Positions 48,600 through 57,513 of a DNA stretch of 64,000 nt are shown piece after piece. The notes below the pieces were generated by a model, which ran no database searches, was not told where the DNA came from, and saw nothing but the letters and a program-made list of their open reading frames with translations. This DNA comes from Flavimobilis sp052324925 (GTDB lineage: Bacteria; Actinomycetota; Actinomycetes; Actinomycetales; Cellulomonadaceae). Each line of letters opens with the position of its first letter. The stretch's first letter is position 1. The translations under genes and the position numbers were made by a program. The stretch lies in assembly GCA_052324925.1 (NCBI GenBank), contig JBQPRE010000002.1; one strand, written 5' to 3'.

Positions 48600-49730
48600 A
48601 TGATTCGCACGCTCGCAGTCTCGGGCTACCGCAGCCTTGCCGACGTCACTCTCGAGCTCGGCACGCTCACGGTCGTCACGGGGCCCAACGGCGCGGGCAA
48701 GTCCTCACTCTTCCGGGCGCTGCGGTTGCTCGCGGCCTGCGGGTCAGGTGAGATCGTCGGCGCCCTCGCTCGCGAAGGTGGCCTCGGCTCGGCCCTGTGG
48801 GCAGGCGACGTTCGCGCGCCCGGCCCGCAGGGCCGAGTCGCGTTGCGGCTCGGCCTCGAGGGCGACGGGGTGGGCTACGCGGTCGACCTCGGCCTGCCGC
48901 AGCTGCCGGGGGAGTCCCCGTTCGCGCTCGATCCCGAGATCAAGTCCGAGACCATCTGGAGCGGTGGCCCGATGCGTGCCGGAGCGATCCAGGCACAGCG
49001 CCGCGGCTCGCACGTGAGGGTCCGGGATGCCGGCGGTGCCTGGCGCGACGATCCGCGCGTCCTCGCGCCCTACGAGTCGCTCGTCGACGAGGTCGCCGAC
49101 CCGGACCGCGCGCCCGAGGTCGGGCTCGTGCGCCGCACGTTGCGCGGCTGGCGCTTCCACGACGACGTCCGCACGGACGCGGGCGCACCCGTGCGGCGCC
49201 CCCAGATCGGGACGCGCACCGCAGTCCTGGGTCACGACGGAGCCGACCTTGCGGCCGCCCTTGCGACGATTGCGGACGCGGGCGGCGCCGACGTTCTCGA
49301 TGCGGCCGTCGACGATGCGTTCCCAGGTTCCCAGCTCCGTGTGACGGCTGACGCCGGGCTCTTCCGCCTCGCGCTCGAGCAGCCGGGGCTGCTGCGCCCC
49401 GTCACGGCTGCCGAGCTCTCCGACGGAACTCTGCGCTACCTCGTGCACGTCGCCGCACTCCTCAGCGTCACGCCAGCCGAACTGTGCGTCCTCGACGAGC
49501 CTGAGACGGGCCTCCACCCCGATCTCGTCGGGCCGCTCGCCAGGCTCCTCGTGCGGGCGTCCGAACGCGGGCAGGTCCTCGTCGTCACGCACTCACGAGC
49601 GCTCGCCGAGCACCTCGAACGCTCGGGCGGGCTGCACGTGGAGCTCGACGGTGGGGGCGGACGCCCGACGAGCATCGTCGGACGTGAGGGACCGCTCGAC
49701 GGCCCGCCGTGGGCGTGGCCCGCACGCTGA
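48600..49730 (+). CDS. AAA ATPase, RecF/OLD-like
   Basis: 376-aa ABC-type ATPase of the SMC/RecF class (COG4637-like): Walker A GPNGAGKS at 28-35, signature ELSDGTLRYL, Walker B CVLDEPETGLHP, H-loop VVTHSRALAEHL. There is no TOPRIM nuclease domain, so it is not a complete OLD protein, and no partner nuclease stands next to it. A defence or DNA-repair role is possible, but the lack of partner genes makes this open. Confidence 0.9.
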   Translation: MIRTLAVSGYRSLADVTLELGTLTVVTGPNGAGKSSLFRALRLLAACGSGEIVGALAREGGLGSALWAGDVRAPGPQGRVALRLGLEGDGVGYAVDLGLPQLPGESPFALDPEIKSETIWSGGPMRAGAIQAQRRGSHVRVRDAGGAWRDDPRVLAPYESLVDEVADPDRAPEVGLVRRTLRGWRFHDDVRTDAGAPVRRPQIGTRTAVLGHDGADLAAALATIADAGGADVLDAAVDDAFPGSQLRVTADAGLFRLALEQPGLLRPVTAAELSDGTLRYLVHVAALLSVTPAELCVLDEPETGLHPDLVGPLARLLVRASERGQVLVVTHSRALAEHLERSGGLHVELDGGGGRPTSIVGREGPLDGPPWAWPAR

Positions 49731-49781
49731 CGCACCAGCGGTGCTCACCGCGCGACGACGAGCCCGCGCGGCTCGCTGCCC

Positions 49782-50819
49782 TCAGGTGGTCGCGCGCAAG
49801 ACCAGACGCGGCGGGAAGACGATCGAGGTGACGCGCTCGCCGTCCGGGTCCGCCTCGATGAGGCGCAGCAGCTGGCCGACGGCGGTCGCCGCAAGGTCCA
49901 CGACGGGGTTGTGGAGCGTCGTGAGCGGAGGTGTGGACGCGTGCGCGGCGTCGAGGTCGTCGTACCCGATGACCGCGACGTCCCCGGGAACCGAGCGGCC
50001 CGCCCGCGCGAGGGCGCGCAGGGCGCCGACCGCGATCGTGTCCGACGCCGCGAAGATCGCATCGATGTCGGGGTGATCCTTGAGGAGCTGCGTCGCCACC
50101 TCGTCGCCGGAGGCGGCGCTGAACTGCGCGTACGCCAACGCATCGGTGGCGAAGCCATGACCCGCGAGGGCGTCGCGCCACCCCTTGAGGCGGTCGACAC
50201 CCGCCGTCATGTCCTGAGGCCCAGCGATGTGGGCGATGCGGGTGCGGCCGCGCGTGACGAGATGCTCGACGGCTAGGCGGGCGCCCGCCACGTTGTCGAC
50301 GTCGGTGTAGATGAGTTCGCGCGGGGCGTCGAACGGGCGGCCGACGAACACTGCTGGGATGGCTGACGCCGCGACGACGCGCTCCAGGTCGTCGCCCTCG
50401 TGGTGAGAGGTGATGACGGCGCCGTCGACGTGGCCGCCGCGCAGGTAGCGCGCGATGCGGTCGGCCGTCTCGTCCTTGCGCGAGAGGAGCAGCACGAGCT
50501 GAAGGTCGGTGCGCGCGAGAGCGTCGCCGACGCCTCGCAGCGTTCCTCCGATGAACGCGTCGGAGAGGAGGCGCTCGTCCGGCTCGGGAATGATGAGCGC
50601 GATCGAGTCCGTACGACGGGTCACGAGCGAACGCGCAGCGCGGTTGGGCACGTAGCCGAGTCGCCTGGCCGCGTCGTCGACCGCGGTACGCGCGGTGGGC
50701 GAGACACGCAGGCCGCCGTTGAGCGCGCGGGATGCGGTGGACCGTGAGACGCCGGCCGCTGCGGCTACTTCGTCGAGCGTCGGCGCCGCAGCGTCGTTGC
50801 GCGGGGGGAACTCAGACAT
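49782..50819 (-). CDS. LacI-family regulator, CebR-like
   Basis: 345 aa: HTH (TLDEVAAAAGVSRSTASRAL), hinge (RRLGYVPNRAARSL) and periplasmic-binding-type sensor (DGAVITSHHEGDDLE, IFAASDTIAVGALRAL). It lies downstream of the sugar importer genes on the same strand. The promoter of the importer has four boxes like TGGGAGCGCTCCCA, the operator of CebR in Streptomyces and CelR in Thermobifida, which supports control by cello-oligosaccharides (inference). ATG 50819 with weak ribosome site. Confidence 0.93.
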   Translation of the reverse strand: MSEFPPRNDAAAPTLDEVAAAAGVSRSTASRALNGGLRVSPTARTAVDDAARRLGYVPNRAARSLVTRRTDSIALIIPEPDERLLSDAFIGGTLRGVGDALARTDLQLVLLLSRKDETADRIARYLRGGHVDGAVITSHHEGDDLERVVAASAIPAVFVGRPFDAPRELIYTDVDNVAGARLAVEHLVTRGRTRIAHIAGPQDMTAGVDRLKGWRDALAGHGFATDALAYAQFSAASGDEVATQLLKDHPDIDAIFAASDTIAVGALRALARAGRSVPGDVAVIGYDDLDAAHASTPPLTTLHNPVVDLAATAVGQLLRLIEADPDGERVTSIVFPPRLVLRATT

Positions 50820-50957
50820 CGTCGAGGTCTTTCGTCAGGGCGACGGTCGAAGAAGGACCGCTCGTGAGAAGAGGGTAGGTGAGGCGCGGTTGCCGTGCAT
50901 GAACGGCGCGCTGACGTCTCGGCAGCTAGACGGAGGTCTCGTCGATGAGACGCCGTA

Positions 50958-50982
50958 GGCCCCGCCCTCGCCGGACGGGGCC
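50958..50982 (-). terminator. Possible terminator of the sugar ABC operon
   Basis: GGCCCCG (50958-50964) and CGGGGCC (50976-50982) form a 7-bp stem 120 bp after the last permease stop. The rest of 50820-51104 shows no gene. Confidence 0.45.
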
Positions 50983-51104
50983 CACGGTGGGTCGCGGAGC
51001 ACGGAACGTGCACCGACGACCGCCGCCCACGACCACGGGCCTCGACCTCCCGAGGTCCGGCGACCCTCCGCAGAGGGCCGCCGGGCGGCTGCCGGTGAGG
51101 CGGG

Positions 51105-52022
51105 TCAGCCCTTGACCGCGCCCGCCATGATGCCAGCGACAAGCTGCTTGCCGGCAACGATGAAGATGATGAGCAACGGGACCACGGACAGGAGCGCACC
51201 CGTGAGGATGAGCGGGTAGTCCGTGTAGTACTGCGACTGCAGGCCCTGGAGGGCGACCGGCAGGGTTCCGCTGGCCCGGTCGAGGATGATGTACGGCCAC
51301 ATGAAGTTCGTCCACGACCCGACGAACGTGAAGAGGAACAGCATCGCCGCGGCGGGGCGTGCGGCCGGCATGGCCACGTGCCAGAACGTGCGGATGAGGT
51401 TGCAGCCGTCGACGCGGGCAGCGTCGATGAGCTCGGTCGGCAGCGCGTCCTGCAGGTACTGCGTCATCCAGAACACACCGAACGCCGTGACGAGGCCCGG
51501 AAGGATGATCGCGAGCAGGTTGCCCTGGAGGTGGAGCTTGTTCATCACGAGGTAGAGCGGGACGATGCCGAGCTGGGTCGGAACTGCCATCGTCGCGATG
51601 ACTGCGACGAGCAGACCGCGGCGGCCCTTGAAGTTGAGCTTCGCGAACGAGAAGCCCGCGAGGGTCGAGAGCAGGACGACCGAGATCGACGTCGACGTCG
51701 CGGCGACGAGCGAGTTGAGGGTCGCACCCCAGAAGTTGATGTCCGACTCGAGGACGCGCTTGACGTTCTCGACGAAGTTGCCGCCGGGAATGAGGTTGAG
51801 CGACCCGGAGAAGACGAAGTCGTTGTCCTTCGACCCGATGAGGAACGACCAGTAGAACGGGAAGGCCGACAGCAGGACGAAGGCGGTGAGAATCGTGTAG
51901 GTCACGCCGCCTGGACGACGCGCACCGTTGGTGAACGGCGACGTCTTGCGAGGGCCGCGACGGGCAGCGGCGCGTGCGGCGCCGGGCCCGGCGCTCTGGG
52001 CGATGGCAGGAATCGAGCTCAT
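51105..52022 (-). CDS. Sugar ABC importer permease (MalG/CebG type)
   Basis: 305 aa with six helices and the ATPase-coupling EAA motif in PTELIDAARVDGCNLIRTFW. N-terminal basic arm then TILTAFVLLSAFPFYWSFLIG. ATG 52022 has GGGAGG 6 nt upstream and overlaps the stop of the partner permease by 4 bp. No ATPase gene is in the operon, usual for actinobacterial CUT1 importers, which share MsiK. Confidence 0.94.
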   Translation of the reverse strand: MSSIPAIAQSAGPGAARAAARRGPRKTSPFTNGARRPGGVTYTILTAFVLLSAFPFYWSFLIGSKDNDFVFSGSLNLIPGGNFVENVKRVLESDINFWGATLNSLVAATSTSISVVLLSTLAGFSFAKLNFKGRRGLLVAVIATMAVPTQLGIVPLYLVMNKLHLQGNLLAIILPGLVTAFGVFWMTQYLQDALPTELIDAARVDGCNLIRTFWHVAMPAARPAAAMLFLFTFVGSWTNFMWPYIILDRASGTLPVALQGLQSQYYTDYPLILTGALLSVVPLLIIFIVAGKQLVAGIMAGAVKG

Positions 52023-53023
52023 CGGTCGCCTCCCTGCGACGAGATGCGGCGGGTGAACCAGAAGTTCACGACACCGACGAGAAGGATGAGGAGGAAGAGC
52101 AGCCACGCGACGGCAGCTGCGCGGCCGAAGTTGGCCTGGTTCCAGCCGACTTCCCACAGGTAGAGCGTGATGGTCTTCCACTGGCCGTCAGCTCCGCCTC
52201 GGCCGGACCCTGACCCACCCGGCCCGAACATGCGAGCCTCGTCGAAGATCTGCAGACCACCGATGGTCGAGGTGATGACGACGAAGGTGATGGTCGCCTT
52301 GAGCATCGGGACCGTGATCGAGAAGAACTGACGCACGCGGCCGGCGCCGTCGATCGTCGCGGCCTCGTACAGGTCGCGCGGGACGGCCTGCATGGCGGCG
52401 AGCAGGATGAGCGTGTTGTACCCGGTCCAGCGGAAGTTCACCATCGTCGCAATGGCGATGTGCGACGGGATGACGTCCGAGGTCCACGGAACAGGGTCGA
52501 TCCCGATCATGCCGAGAAGCGTGTTGACGACTCCGAACTGCTCTGCGAAGAGGTTGGAGAAGATGAGCGCCACGGAGACCGGCGCGACGATGTAGGGGAG
52601 CAAGACCCCCATGCGCCAGAACGTGCCAGCGCGAAGGTTGGAGTCGAGCACCGCAGCAATGAAGACCGCGACGATGAGCTGGGGGATCGTCGAGAGCAGG
52701 AAGATCGAGAACGTGTTGGTGACGGCGTTCCAGAACTGGTCCTGCTGGAGGATCGCGGTGAAGTTGTCGAGGCCGACGAACTCGCCCTGGCCACCGATCG
52801 GGTGCCACTTGTGAACGGCGACGTACGCCGTGTAGAGGAGCGGCGCGAGACCGAACATCGCGAAGATGATGAAGAACGGCGAGATGTAGAGGTAGGGCGA
52901 GACCTTGAGGTCGAACCGGCTCATGCGCTGGCCCCAGCCGAGGCGGCGTGCCTGGGGTGGGGCCGGGACCTGAGTCGGACCGCCCGTTCCCGCTTCACGG
53001 GTCGAGGACGTGCTGACGGTCAT
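52019..53023 (-). CDS. Sugar ABC importer permease (MalF/CebF type)
   Basis: 334 aa, six helices (LYISPFFIIFAMFGLAPLLY first), EAA loop in PRDLYEAATIDGAGRVRQFF. A Gly/Ser-rich loop (GPGGSGSGRGGADG) near residue 280 is a local insertion. ATG 53023 follows AAGGAA. Lies 125 bp after the binding protein gene, beyond a strong hairpin. Confidence 0.94.
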   Translation of the reverse strand: MTVSTSSTREAGTGGPTQVPAPPQARRLGWGQRMSRFDLKVSPYLYISPFFIIFAMFGLAPLLYTAYVAVHKWHPIGGQGEFVGLDNFTAILQQDQFWNAVTNTFSIFLLSTIPQLIVAVFIAAVLDSNLRAGTFWRMGVLLPYIVAPVSVALIFSNLFAEQFGVVNTLLGMIGIDPVPWTSDVIPSHIAIATMVNFRWTGYNTLILLAAMQAVPRDLYEAATIDGAGRVRQFFSITVPMLKATITFVVITSTIGGLQIFDEARMFGPGGSGSGRGGADGQWKTITLYLWEVGWNQANFGRAAAVAWLLFLLILLVGVVNFWFTRRISSQGGDR

Positions 53024-53105
53024 GGGTGTTCCTTCGTGTGTGCCCGCTGCGGCGGGCGGAGGGCCGATGTCACTGCCGCGCGGTCACGGCCGCGCACGTG
53101 AAGAC

Positions 53106-53142
53106 CCGAGGGCCGGGGTGCGGTGTGCACCCCGGCCCTCGG
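53106..53142 (-). terminator. Hairpin between binding protein and permease genes
   Basis: 16-bp perfect stem (53106-53121 with 53127-53142) and 5-nt loop, 6 bp after the binding protein stop. Typical position for an mRNA-stabilising or attenuating hairpin giving more binding protein than permease. Confidence 0.8.
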
Positions 53143-53147
53143 TGCGA

Positions 53148-54449
53148 TCAGTTGAGGTCCTTGAGCTCCTTGAGCACCTGGGCCCACGACTCGTCGATCG
53201 TCTGCTTCTTGCCCTTGACGCCCATGTCGACACGGTCGAGACCGTTGTTGACGACGTCGGAGACCTTCTTGTAGAGCGGGCCCTTGTAGGCCTGGACGAT
53301 GCCCTCGGCGCGGTTCGAGAGGATCTTGCCCGTGGGGGCGTTGTTGAACCACTCGAAGGTCGCGTTCTGAACGTCAGACGACTTCAGCGCGTCGACGGTC
53401 GAGGGGAAAGCGCCCTGGTCGACGAAGAGCTTCGCCTGAACCTCGGGGGACGTGAGGTAGCTGGCGAGCTTCTTGGCCTCGACCGGGTGCTTCGACTGCG
53501 ACGGAACCGCGAGGAACGAGCCGCCCCAGTTGCCAGCGCCGTTCGGGAAGACGTCAGCAACGTCCCAGCCCTTGAAGTCGTCGCCTGCGCGCTCCTTGAT
53601 GGCGTTGAGCATCCAGCCCGGTGCCAGGATCGTCGCGAAGCCGTCGTCGCCCTTGAAGCGCTTGTCCCAGTCAGGGTTCCACTGACCGGAGTGCGGCGAC
53701 TGGTTCTGGTCGGTCGCAGCCACGAGCACCTGGCGGAAGAGCGCCTCGACGTCCGAGCCGGCGAGGTCGCGGACCGTGCCGTCCTCGTTCTCGTAGGCGC
53801 GCTCGACCTGGTTGATCATGCCGAAGAAGGTTCCGCGTGCGCTGTCGAGCCAGGGCTTGCCGGTCTTGGCGGTGTAGTCCGCGCCGACCTGGAAGTAGTG
53901 AGCCCAGTCGCCCTCGAGGAGCTTGGCAACCGACTCGCGGTCGCTCGGGAGGCCAGCCTCCTTGAAGAGGTCGGCGCGGTACGCGATGGCGTTGGGGCCA
54001 GCGTCCGTTCCGTACATGATGAGACGGCCCTTGGAGTCAGTTCCGAGGGCGGTCTTCCAGTCGAGCCAGCGGCCCGCGAGCGCGGGGTCCGTGAGGTCCG
54101 TGAACTTGTCAGCGAACTGCATGAGCTCGGGGACCCAGTCACCCTCGATGGCCTCGACGTCGCCGAGACCGGAGGACTGGCCGAGGAAGTTGAGGATGTT
54201 CTCGCGCGCCTCGTCGGAGCCGCCCATGACCTTCTCCTCGACAATGATGTCGGGGTTGTCCTTCATGAACTGCTCGATGTGCGGCTTGTATCCGAAGTCG
54301 TTGAACGTCGAGAGGGTGATCGTGACCTTCTCGCCGGGTGCCCGGCTGGTCGGAGCAGCTGCTTCCCCGCCGCCGCACGCGGTCGCGACGAGCGCGATCG
54401 TCGCGACGCCGGCCGCTGCGGCCCACGTCTTGCTGATGTTCATGCGCAC
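53148..54449 (-). CDS. Sugar ABC importer substrate-binding lipoprotein
   Basis: 433-aa type 1 solute-binding protein with signal peptide and lipobox-like VATACGGGE, so it is tethered outside the membrane. Family marks: KVTITLSTFNDFGYKPHIEQ, DWVPELMQFADKFTDL, NAIAYRADLFKEAGLP, and ATILAPGWML. GTG 54449 is chosen over ATG 54443 because AAGGAG is 6 nt before it. Substrate probably a cello- or similar oligosaccharide, judged only from the CebR-like boxes. Confidence 0.94.
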   Translation of the reverse strand: MRMNISKTWAAAAGVATIALVATACGGGEAAAPTSRAPGEKVTITLSTFNDFGYKPHIEQFMKDNPDIIVEEKVMGGSDEARENILNFLGQSSGLGDVEAIEGDWVPELMQFADKFTDLTDPALAGRWLDWKTALGTDSKGRLIMYGTDAGPNAIAYRADLFKEAGLPSDRESVAKLLEGDWAHYFQVGADYTAKTGKPWLDSARGTFFGMINQVERAYENEDGTVRDLAGSDVEALFRQVLVAATDQNQSPHSGQWNPDWDKRFKGDDGFATILAPGWMLNAIKERAGDDFKGWDVADVFPNGAGNWGGSFLAVPSQSKHPVEAKKLASYLTSPEVQAKLFVDQGAFPSTVDALKSSDVQNATFEWFNNAPTGKILSNRAEGIVQAYKGPLYKKVSDVVNNGLDRVDMGVKGKKQTIDESWAQVLKELKDLN

Positions 54450-54514
54450 TGATGACTCCTTCGTCGTGGCTCGGCCTCGCTGCCGTGCCGTCCCTGCCGT
54501 TCACCCGACGGATG

Positions 54515-54658
54515 AACGTCGAAACTCGGCGAGCCCTGTCAAGGGAGCGCTTCCACCAAGACCGTGGGAGCGTTTCCACGCCGCTGAAGATGATGGTGGC
54601 CAACGGGTGGGAGCGCTGTCAAGCGGTTGGTCCTCGATTCGGTGTGGAAGCGATCCCA
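54515..54658 (-). promoter_or_regulatory. Importer promoter with four CebR-like operators
   Basis: Boxes AGGGAGCGCTTCCA (54542-54555), TGGGAGCGTTTCCA (54565-54578), TGGGAGCGCTGTCA (54608-54621) and TGGAAGCGATCCCA (54645-54658) each match TGGGAGCGCTCCCA at 12 of 14 positions. On the minus strand the consensus -35 TTGACA (54542-54537) abuts the first box, with GACGTT (54520-54515) as a weak -10. No other gene in 54450-54824. Confidence 0.8.
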
Positions 54659-54824
54659 CAAGTCCAAAACCGCAGGTCAGAGGGTTGCGTGGAGAAGGCG
54701 CGTTGCCGAATCGTTACGGTGAGTTCGTCGCGCGTCTCACGTCCCGGAGCCGCGTGAGGCAGCTCTCGGACGCACGCTGCGCGCGACTCACCGGGCTCGG
54801 CGCGAGGACCTGGGCCGTGAGTCC

Positions 54825-55331
54825 TCAGGCAGGTGTGCCGTGGACGTCGAGCCAGGCGCGCACCCGCAGCCCCTCGGCCTCAAGCGTGGTTCGCATCGCA
54901 CTGGCGGCCGACTTTTCGACCGCGGCACCGAACAGCGGGATCGCCGCGCGCACGTCGCCGTCGTACGTGAGGAGCGCACCCTCACCCGAGTCACGCAGCA
55001 CGACCGTGCCGGTGAGCCGCACGGGCGTACCCGTGATCTCGAGCGCAACCGTGCCCCGCCACGTCCCGTCACGGGCGCCGTCCCAGGCCTCGACCTGACG
55101 GATCTCAAGCTCGGAGCCCACGAACGAGCGCACCTGCGCCGGGATCTGCGCGGCCGACACGGAACGCCGGATCGTCACACTGAACGCATCGCCGTCGGTG
55201 GGCGTCACGACAACATCCTCGACCCGCGCGTCAGGAACCGATGCGCGGAACCGCACGAACGTCAGGTCGCGCATGAGCGTCGCGTACGCGGCAGCGGACA
55301 GCGGGACGGGGACGTCGATCGACACGTGCAT
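54825..55331 (-). CDS. DUF2505 family protein
   Basis: 168 aa, SRPBCC-like fold family in actinobacteria, role unknown: starts MHVSIDVPVPLSAAAYATLM, then RFRASVPDARVEDVVVTPTDG, GTWRGTVALEITGTPVRLTG and YDGDVRAAIPLFGAAVEKSA, the usual pattern of these lipid/steroid-binding-like proteins. ATG 55331 has TAGGCT six bases upstream (leaderless). Confidence 0.87.
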   Translation of the reverse strand: MHVSIDVPVPLSAAAYATLMRDLTFVRFRASVPDARVEDVVVTPTDGDAFSVTIRRSVSAAQIPAQVRSFVGSELEIRQVEAWDGARDGTWRGTVALEITGTPVRLTGTVVLRDSGEGALLTYDGDVRAAIPLFGAAVEKSAASAMRTTLEAEGLRVRAWLDVHGTPA

Positions 55332-55337
55332 GCACTG

Positions 55338-55379
55338 AGCCTAGCGGCGTCAAGGGTCCGCGTCCCCGCCACGTACGCT
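55338..55379. promoter_or_regulatory. Divergent leaderless promoters DUF2505 / pdtaS
   Basis: Minus strand TAGGCT (55343-55338) and plus strand TACGCT (55374-55379), each exactly 6 nt from its start codon, 30 bp apart. Confidence 0.65.
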
Positions 55380-55385
55380 GGAGTC

Positions 55386-56882
55386 GTGTCTGTCATGAGC
55401 GAGCTCATCTCCCGCCACTCGTCCCTCGACCACGCCGACATCGACTGGCTCCACCTCCTCGTCGGTGACTGGCAGGCCATCTCAGACCTGGCATTCGCCG
55501 ACCTCGTGCTGTGGCTGCCCGCCGACGACGGCGAGCTCGTCGCGATCGCGCACTGCCGTCCGTCGACCGGCGCGACCGTCCACTACGACGACATCGTCGG
55601 GACGATCGCCACAGCGGGGCGTCGCACGCAGCTGCGCGGCGTGCTCGAGGACCGCCGCATCCACCGCGAGCGCGAACCCCGCTGGCTCGGCGCGTACGCG
55701 GTGCGTGAAGAGTTCGTCCCGGTCGTCCACGAGGGCCGCGCGATCGCCGTGCTCGTCCGCCAGACCTACCTGGGCTCCGGCCGCACGCCGAGCCGCCTCG
55801 AGCTCAACTACGTCGAAGCGGCCGAAGGGCTGCTCGGCATGATCTCGCGCGGCGAGTTCCCGCAGGCCGACTCCGCGACGGGACCGCGTCGCGGAGCCCC
55901 TCGCGTCGGCGACGGTCTGCTCCGGCTCAACGCCGAGGGCGAGGTGCTCTACGCGAGCCCCAACGCACTGTCGTGCTTCCACCGGCTCGGCGTCTTCGGA
56001 CCCCTCGTCGGCGAGTCGCTCGTCGAGATCACCGCGGACCTCCTCGTCCAGCAGGCACCCGTCGACGAGTCGCTGCCCGTCGTCATGATGGGACGCGCGC
56101 CGTGGCGAACCGAGCTCGAGTCCGACCGGGTCTCGCTCTCGGTCCGCTCGCTGCCCATCACCGAGGACGGCCGCCGCATGGGTGCCGTGCTCCTCTGCAG
56201 GGACGTCACCGAGGTACGGCGCCGCGAGCGTGAGCTCATCACCAAGGACGCGACGATCCGCGAGATCCATCACCGGGTGAAGAACAACCTCCAGACGGTC
56301 GCGGCACTCCTGCGTCTGCAGGCTCGGCGCATGCACGTGCCCGAGGCCCGCGCGGCGCTCGAGGAGGCGATGCGACGCGTGGACACGATCGCTCTCGTCC
56401 ACCAGGCGCTGTCCCAGACGCTCGAGGAAGAGGTCGAGTTCGACGACATGGTGGGCCGCGTGCTGCGCCTCGCGGCGGACATCGCCTCCGCCGACACGAG
56501 CGTCCGCACGGTCTCCGGGGGCGCCTTCGGGATGATCCACTCCGAGGACGCGACGCCCCTCGCGCTCGTTCTCACCGAGCTCGTGACGAACGCCGTCGAG
56601 CACGGCTTCCCTGATCGGGCCACAGGAACAGTGCAGATCCAGGCGACACGCGACGGGAGCAACCTCACCGTCCACATCGTCGACGACGGCATCGGTCTGG
56701 GGCCCGACGGTGGCCCGGGCTCGGGCCTTGGAACCCAGATCGTGCGGACGCTCGTCGAGAACGAGCTCCATGGCTCGATCACGTGGGCGGCGACGCCCGA
56801 GGGTGGAACGGACGTCACCGTGCAGGTCGTGCTGCGCGATGCCCGCGGGCACCGGGCCTCGGCGCGCGCCGAGGTGGTCTGA
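55386..56882 (+). CDS. pdtaS: Sensor histidine kinase PdtaS
   Basis: Cytosolic kinase (498 aa) of the HisKA_2 class: N-terminal GAF-like domain (about 1-150), PAS domain (about 180-285), phospho-His H296 in IREIHHRVKNNLQTVAALLR, and HATPase with VLTELVTNAVEHGF, IVDDGIGLGPDGGPGSGLG. In Mycobacterium PdtaS phosphorylates the ANTAR regulator PdtaR and senses copper and NO through c-di-GMP/GAF effects. pdtaS beside whiB1 is as in Rv3220c/Rv3219. Start GTG 55386 by the leaderless rule (TACGCT 6 nt upstream). Confidence 0.93.
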   Translation: MSVMSELISRHSSLDHADIDWLHLLVGDWQAISDLAFADLVLWLPADDGELVAIAHCRPSTGATVHYDDIVGTIATAGRRTQLRGVLEDRRIHREREPRWLGAYAVREEFVPVVHEGRAIAVLVRQTYLGSGRTPSRLELNYVEAAEGLLGMISRGEFPQADSATGPRRGAPRVGDGLLRLNAEGEVLYASPNALSCFHRLGVFGPLVGESLVEITADLLVQQAPVDESLPVVMMGRAPWRTELESDRVSLSVRSLPITEDGRRMGAVLLCRDVTEVRRRERELITKDATIREIHHRVKNNLQTVAALLRLQARRMHVPEARAALEEAMRRVDTIALVHQALSQTLEEEVEFDDMVGRVLRLAADIASADTSVRTVSGGAFGMIHSEDATPLALVLTELVTNAVEHGFPDRATGTVQIQATRDGSNLTVHIVDDGIGLGPDGGPGSGLGTQIVRTLVENELHGSITWAATPEGGTDVTVQVVLRDARGHRASARAEVV

Positions 56883-56931
56883 GCTGAGCCGAGGAGCGAC
56901 CGACGCCGAGCAGAGGGGTGTTTGTTCACGA

Positions 56932-56967
56932 CTGAGGGCCGGCACCCCGCGGGGTGCCGGCCCTCAG
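56932..56967. terminator. Bidirectional terminator pdtaS / whiB1
   Basis: 36-nt perfect palindrome (17-bp stem, 2-nt loop) between convergent genes; no T-run. Confidence 0.75.
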
Positions 56968-56983
56968 CCGAATGATGTGGTGC

Positions 56984-57232
56984 TCAGCCAGCGCGACGAG
57001 CCCGTGCCGTCCGGCGCTTGAGCGCGCGGCGCTCGTCCTCGGACATGCCGCCCCAGACGCCCGCGTCCTGGCCGGACTCGAGTGCCCACTTGAGGCAGGT
57101 GTCGACGACGTCGCATCGACGGCAAACAGCCTTCGCATCCTCGATCTGCAGAATCGCCGGGCCGGTGTTCCCGATGGGGAAGAACAGCTCGGGATCCTCG
57201 GTGAGGCATGCGGCGCGGTGACGCCAGTCCAT
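56984..57232 (-). CDS. whiB1: WhiB1-type iron-sulfur regulator
   Basis: 82 aa with four Cys ligands C9, C37, C40 and C46 at the same positions as M. tuberculosis WhiB1, and GVWGG turn followed by basic RRALKRRTARARRAG. Holds a [4Fe-4S] cluster that reacts with NO and works with sigma-A. ATG 57232 has AGGAG 7 nt upstream. GGTCCC-TG-GGGACC at 57303-57316 is an inverted repeat upstream that may be an operator. Confidence 0.95.
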   Translation of the reverse strand: MDWRHRAACLTEDPELFFPIGNTGPAILQIEDAKAVCRRCDVVDTCLKWALESGQDAGVWGGMSEDERRALKRRTARARRAG

Positions 57233-57513
57233 GGAAATGCTCCTCGGTCGAACATGACGGTGCCACGCGCAGCGCGCTGCGACCGTACAAGAGTGGGGGG
57301 ACGGTCCCTGGGGACCTCCCCAAGGTTCACACCTCATGGCGAGTTGCACAAGAGGTCACGGGGAGGTTTCGCCCCGGTGGCCGTGAGGCGATAGTCACAA
57401 GGTCCGTTCTTGACATGCGAAGCGGTGGGGAACGCCTCGGCGCAGGTCCGAGACGTGTGCGGTCGACCCTGTTGCCCACGTACTGACATGAGGTCGTCCC
57501 GTAGGCTGGCCGC

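Noticed and set aside
48600..49730. AAA ATPase as part of a defence island (OLD/Gabija-like)
   Set aside because: No TOPRIM domain, helicase or nuclease partner next to it; neighbours are sugar-transport and hemerythrin genes.
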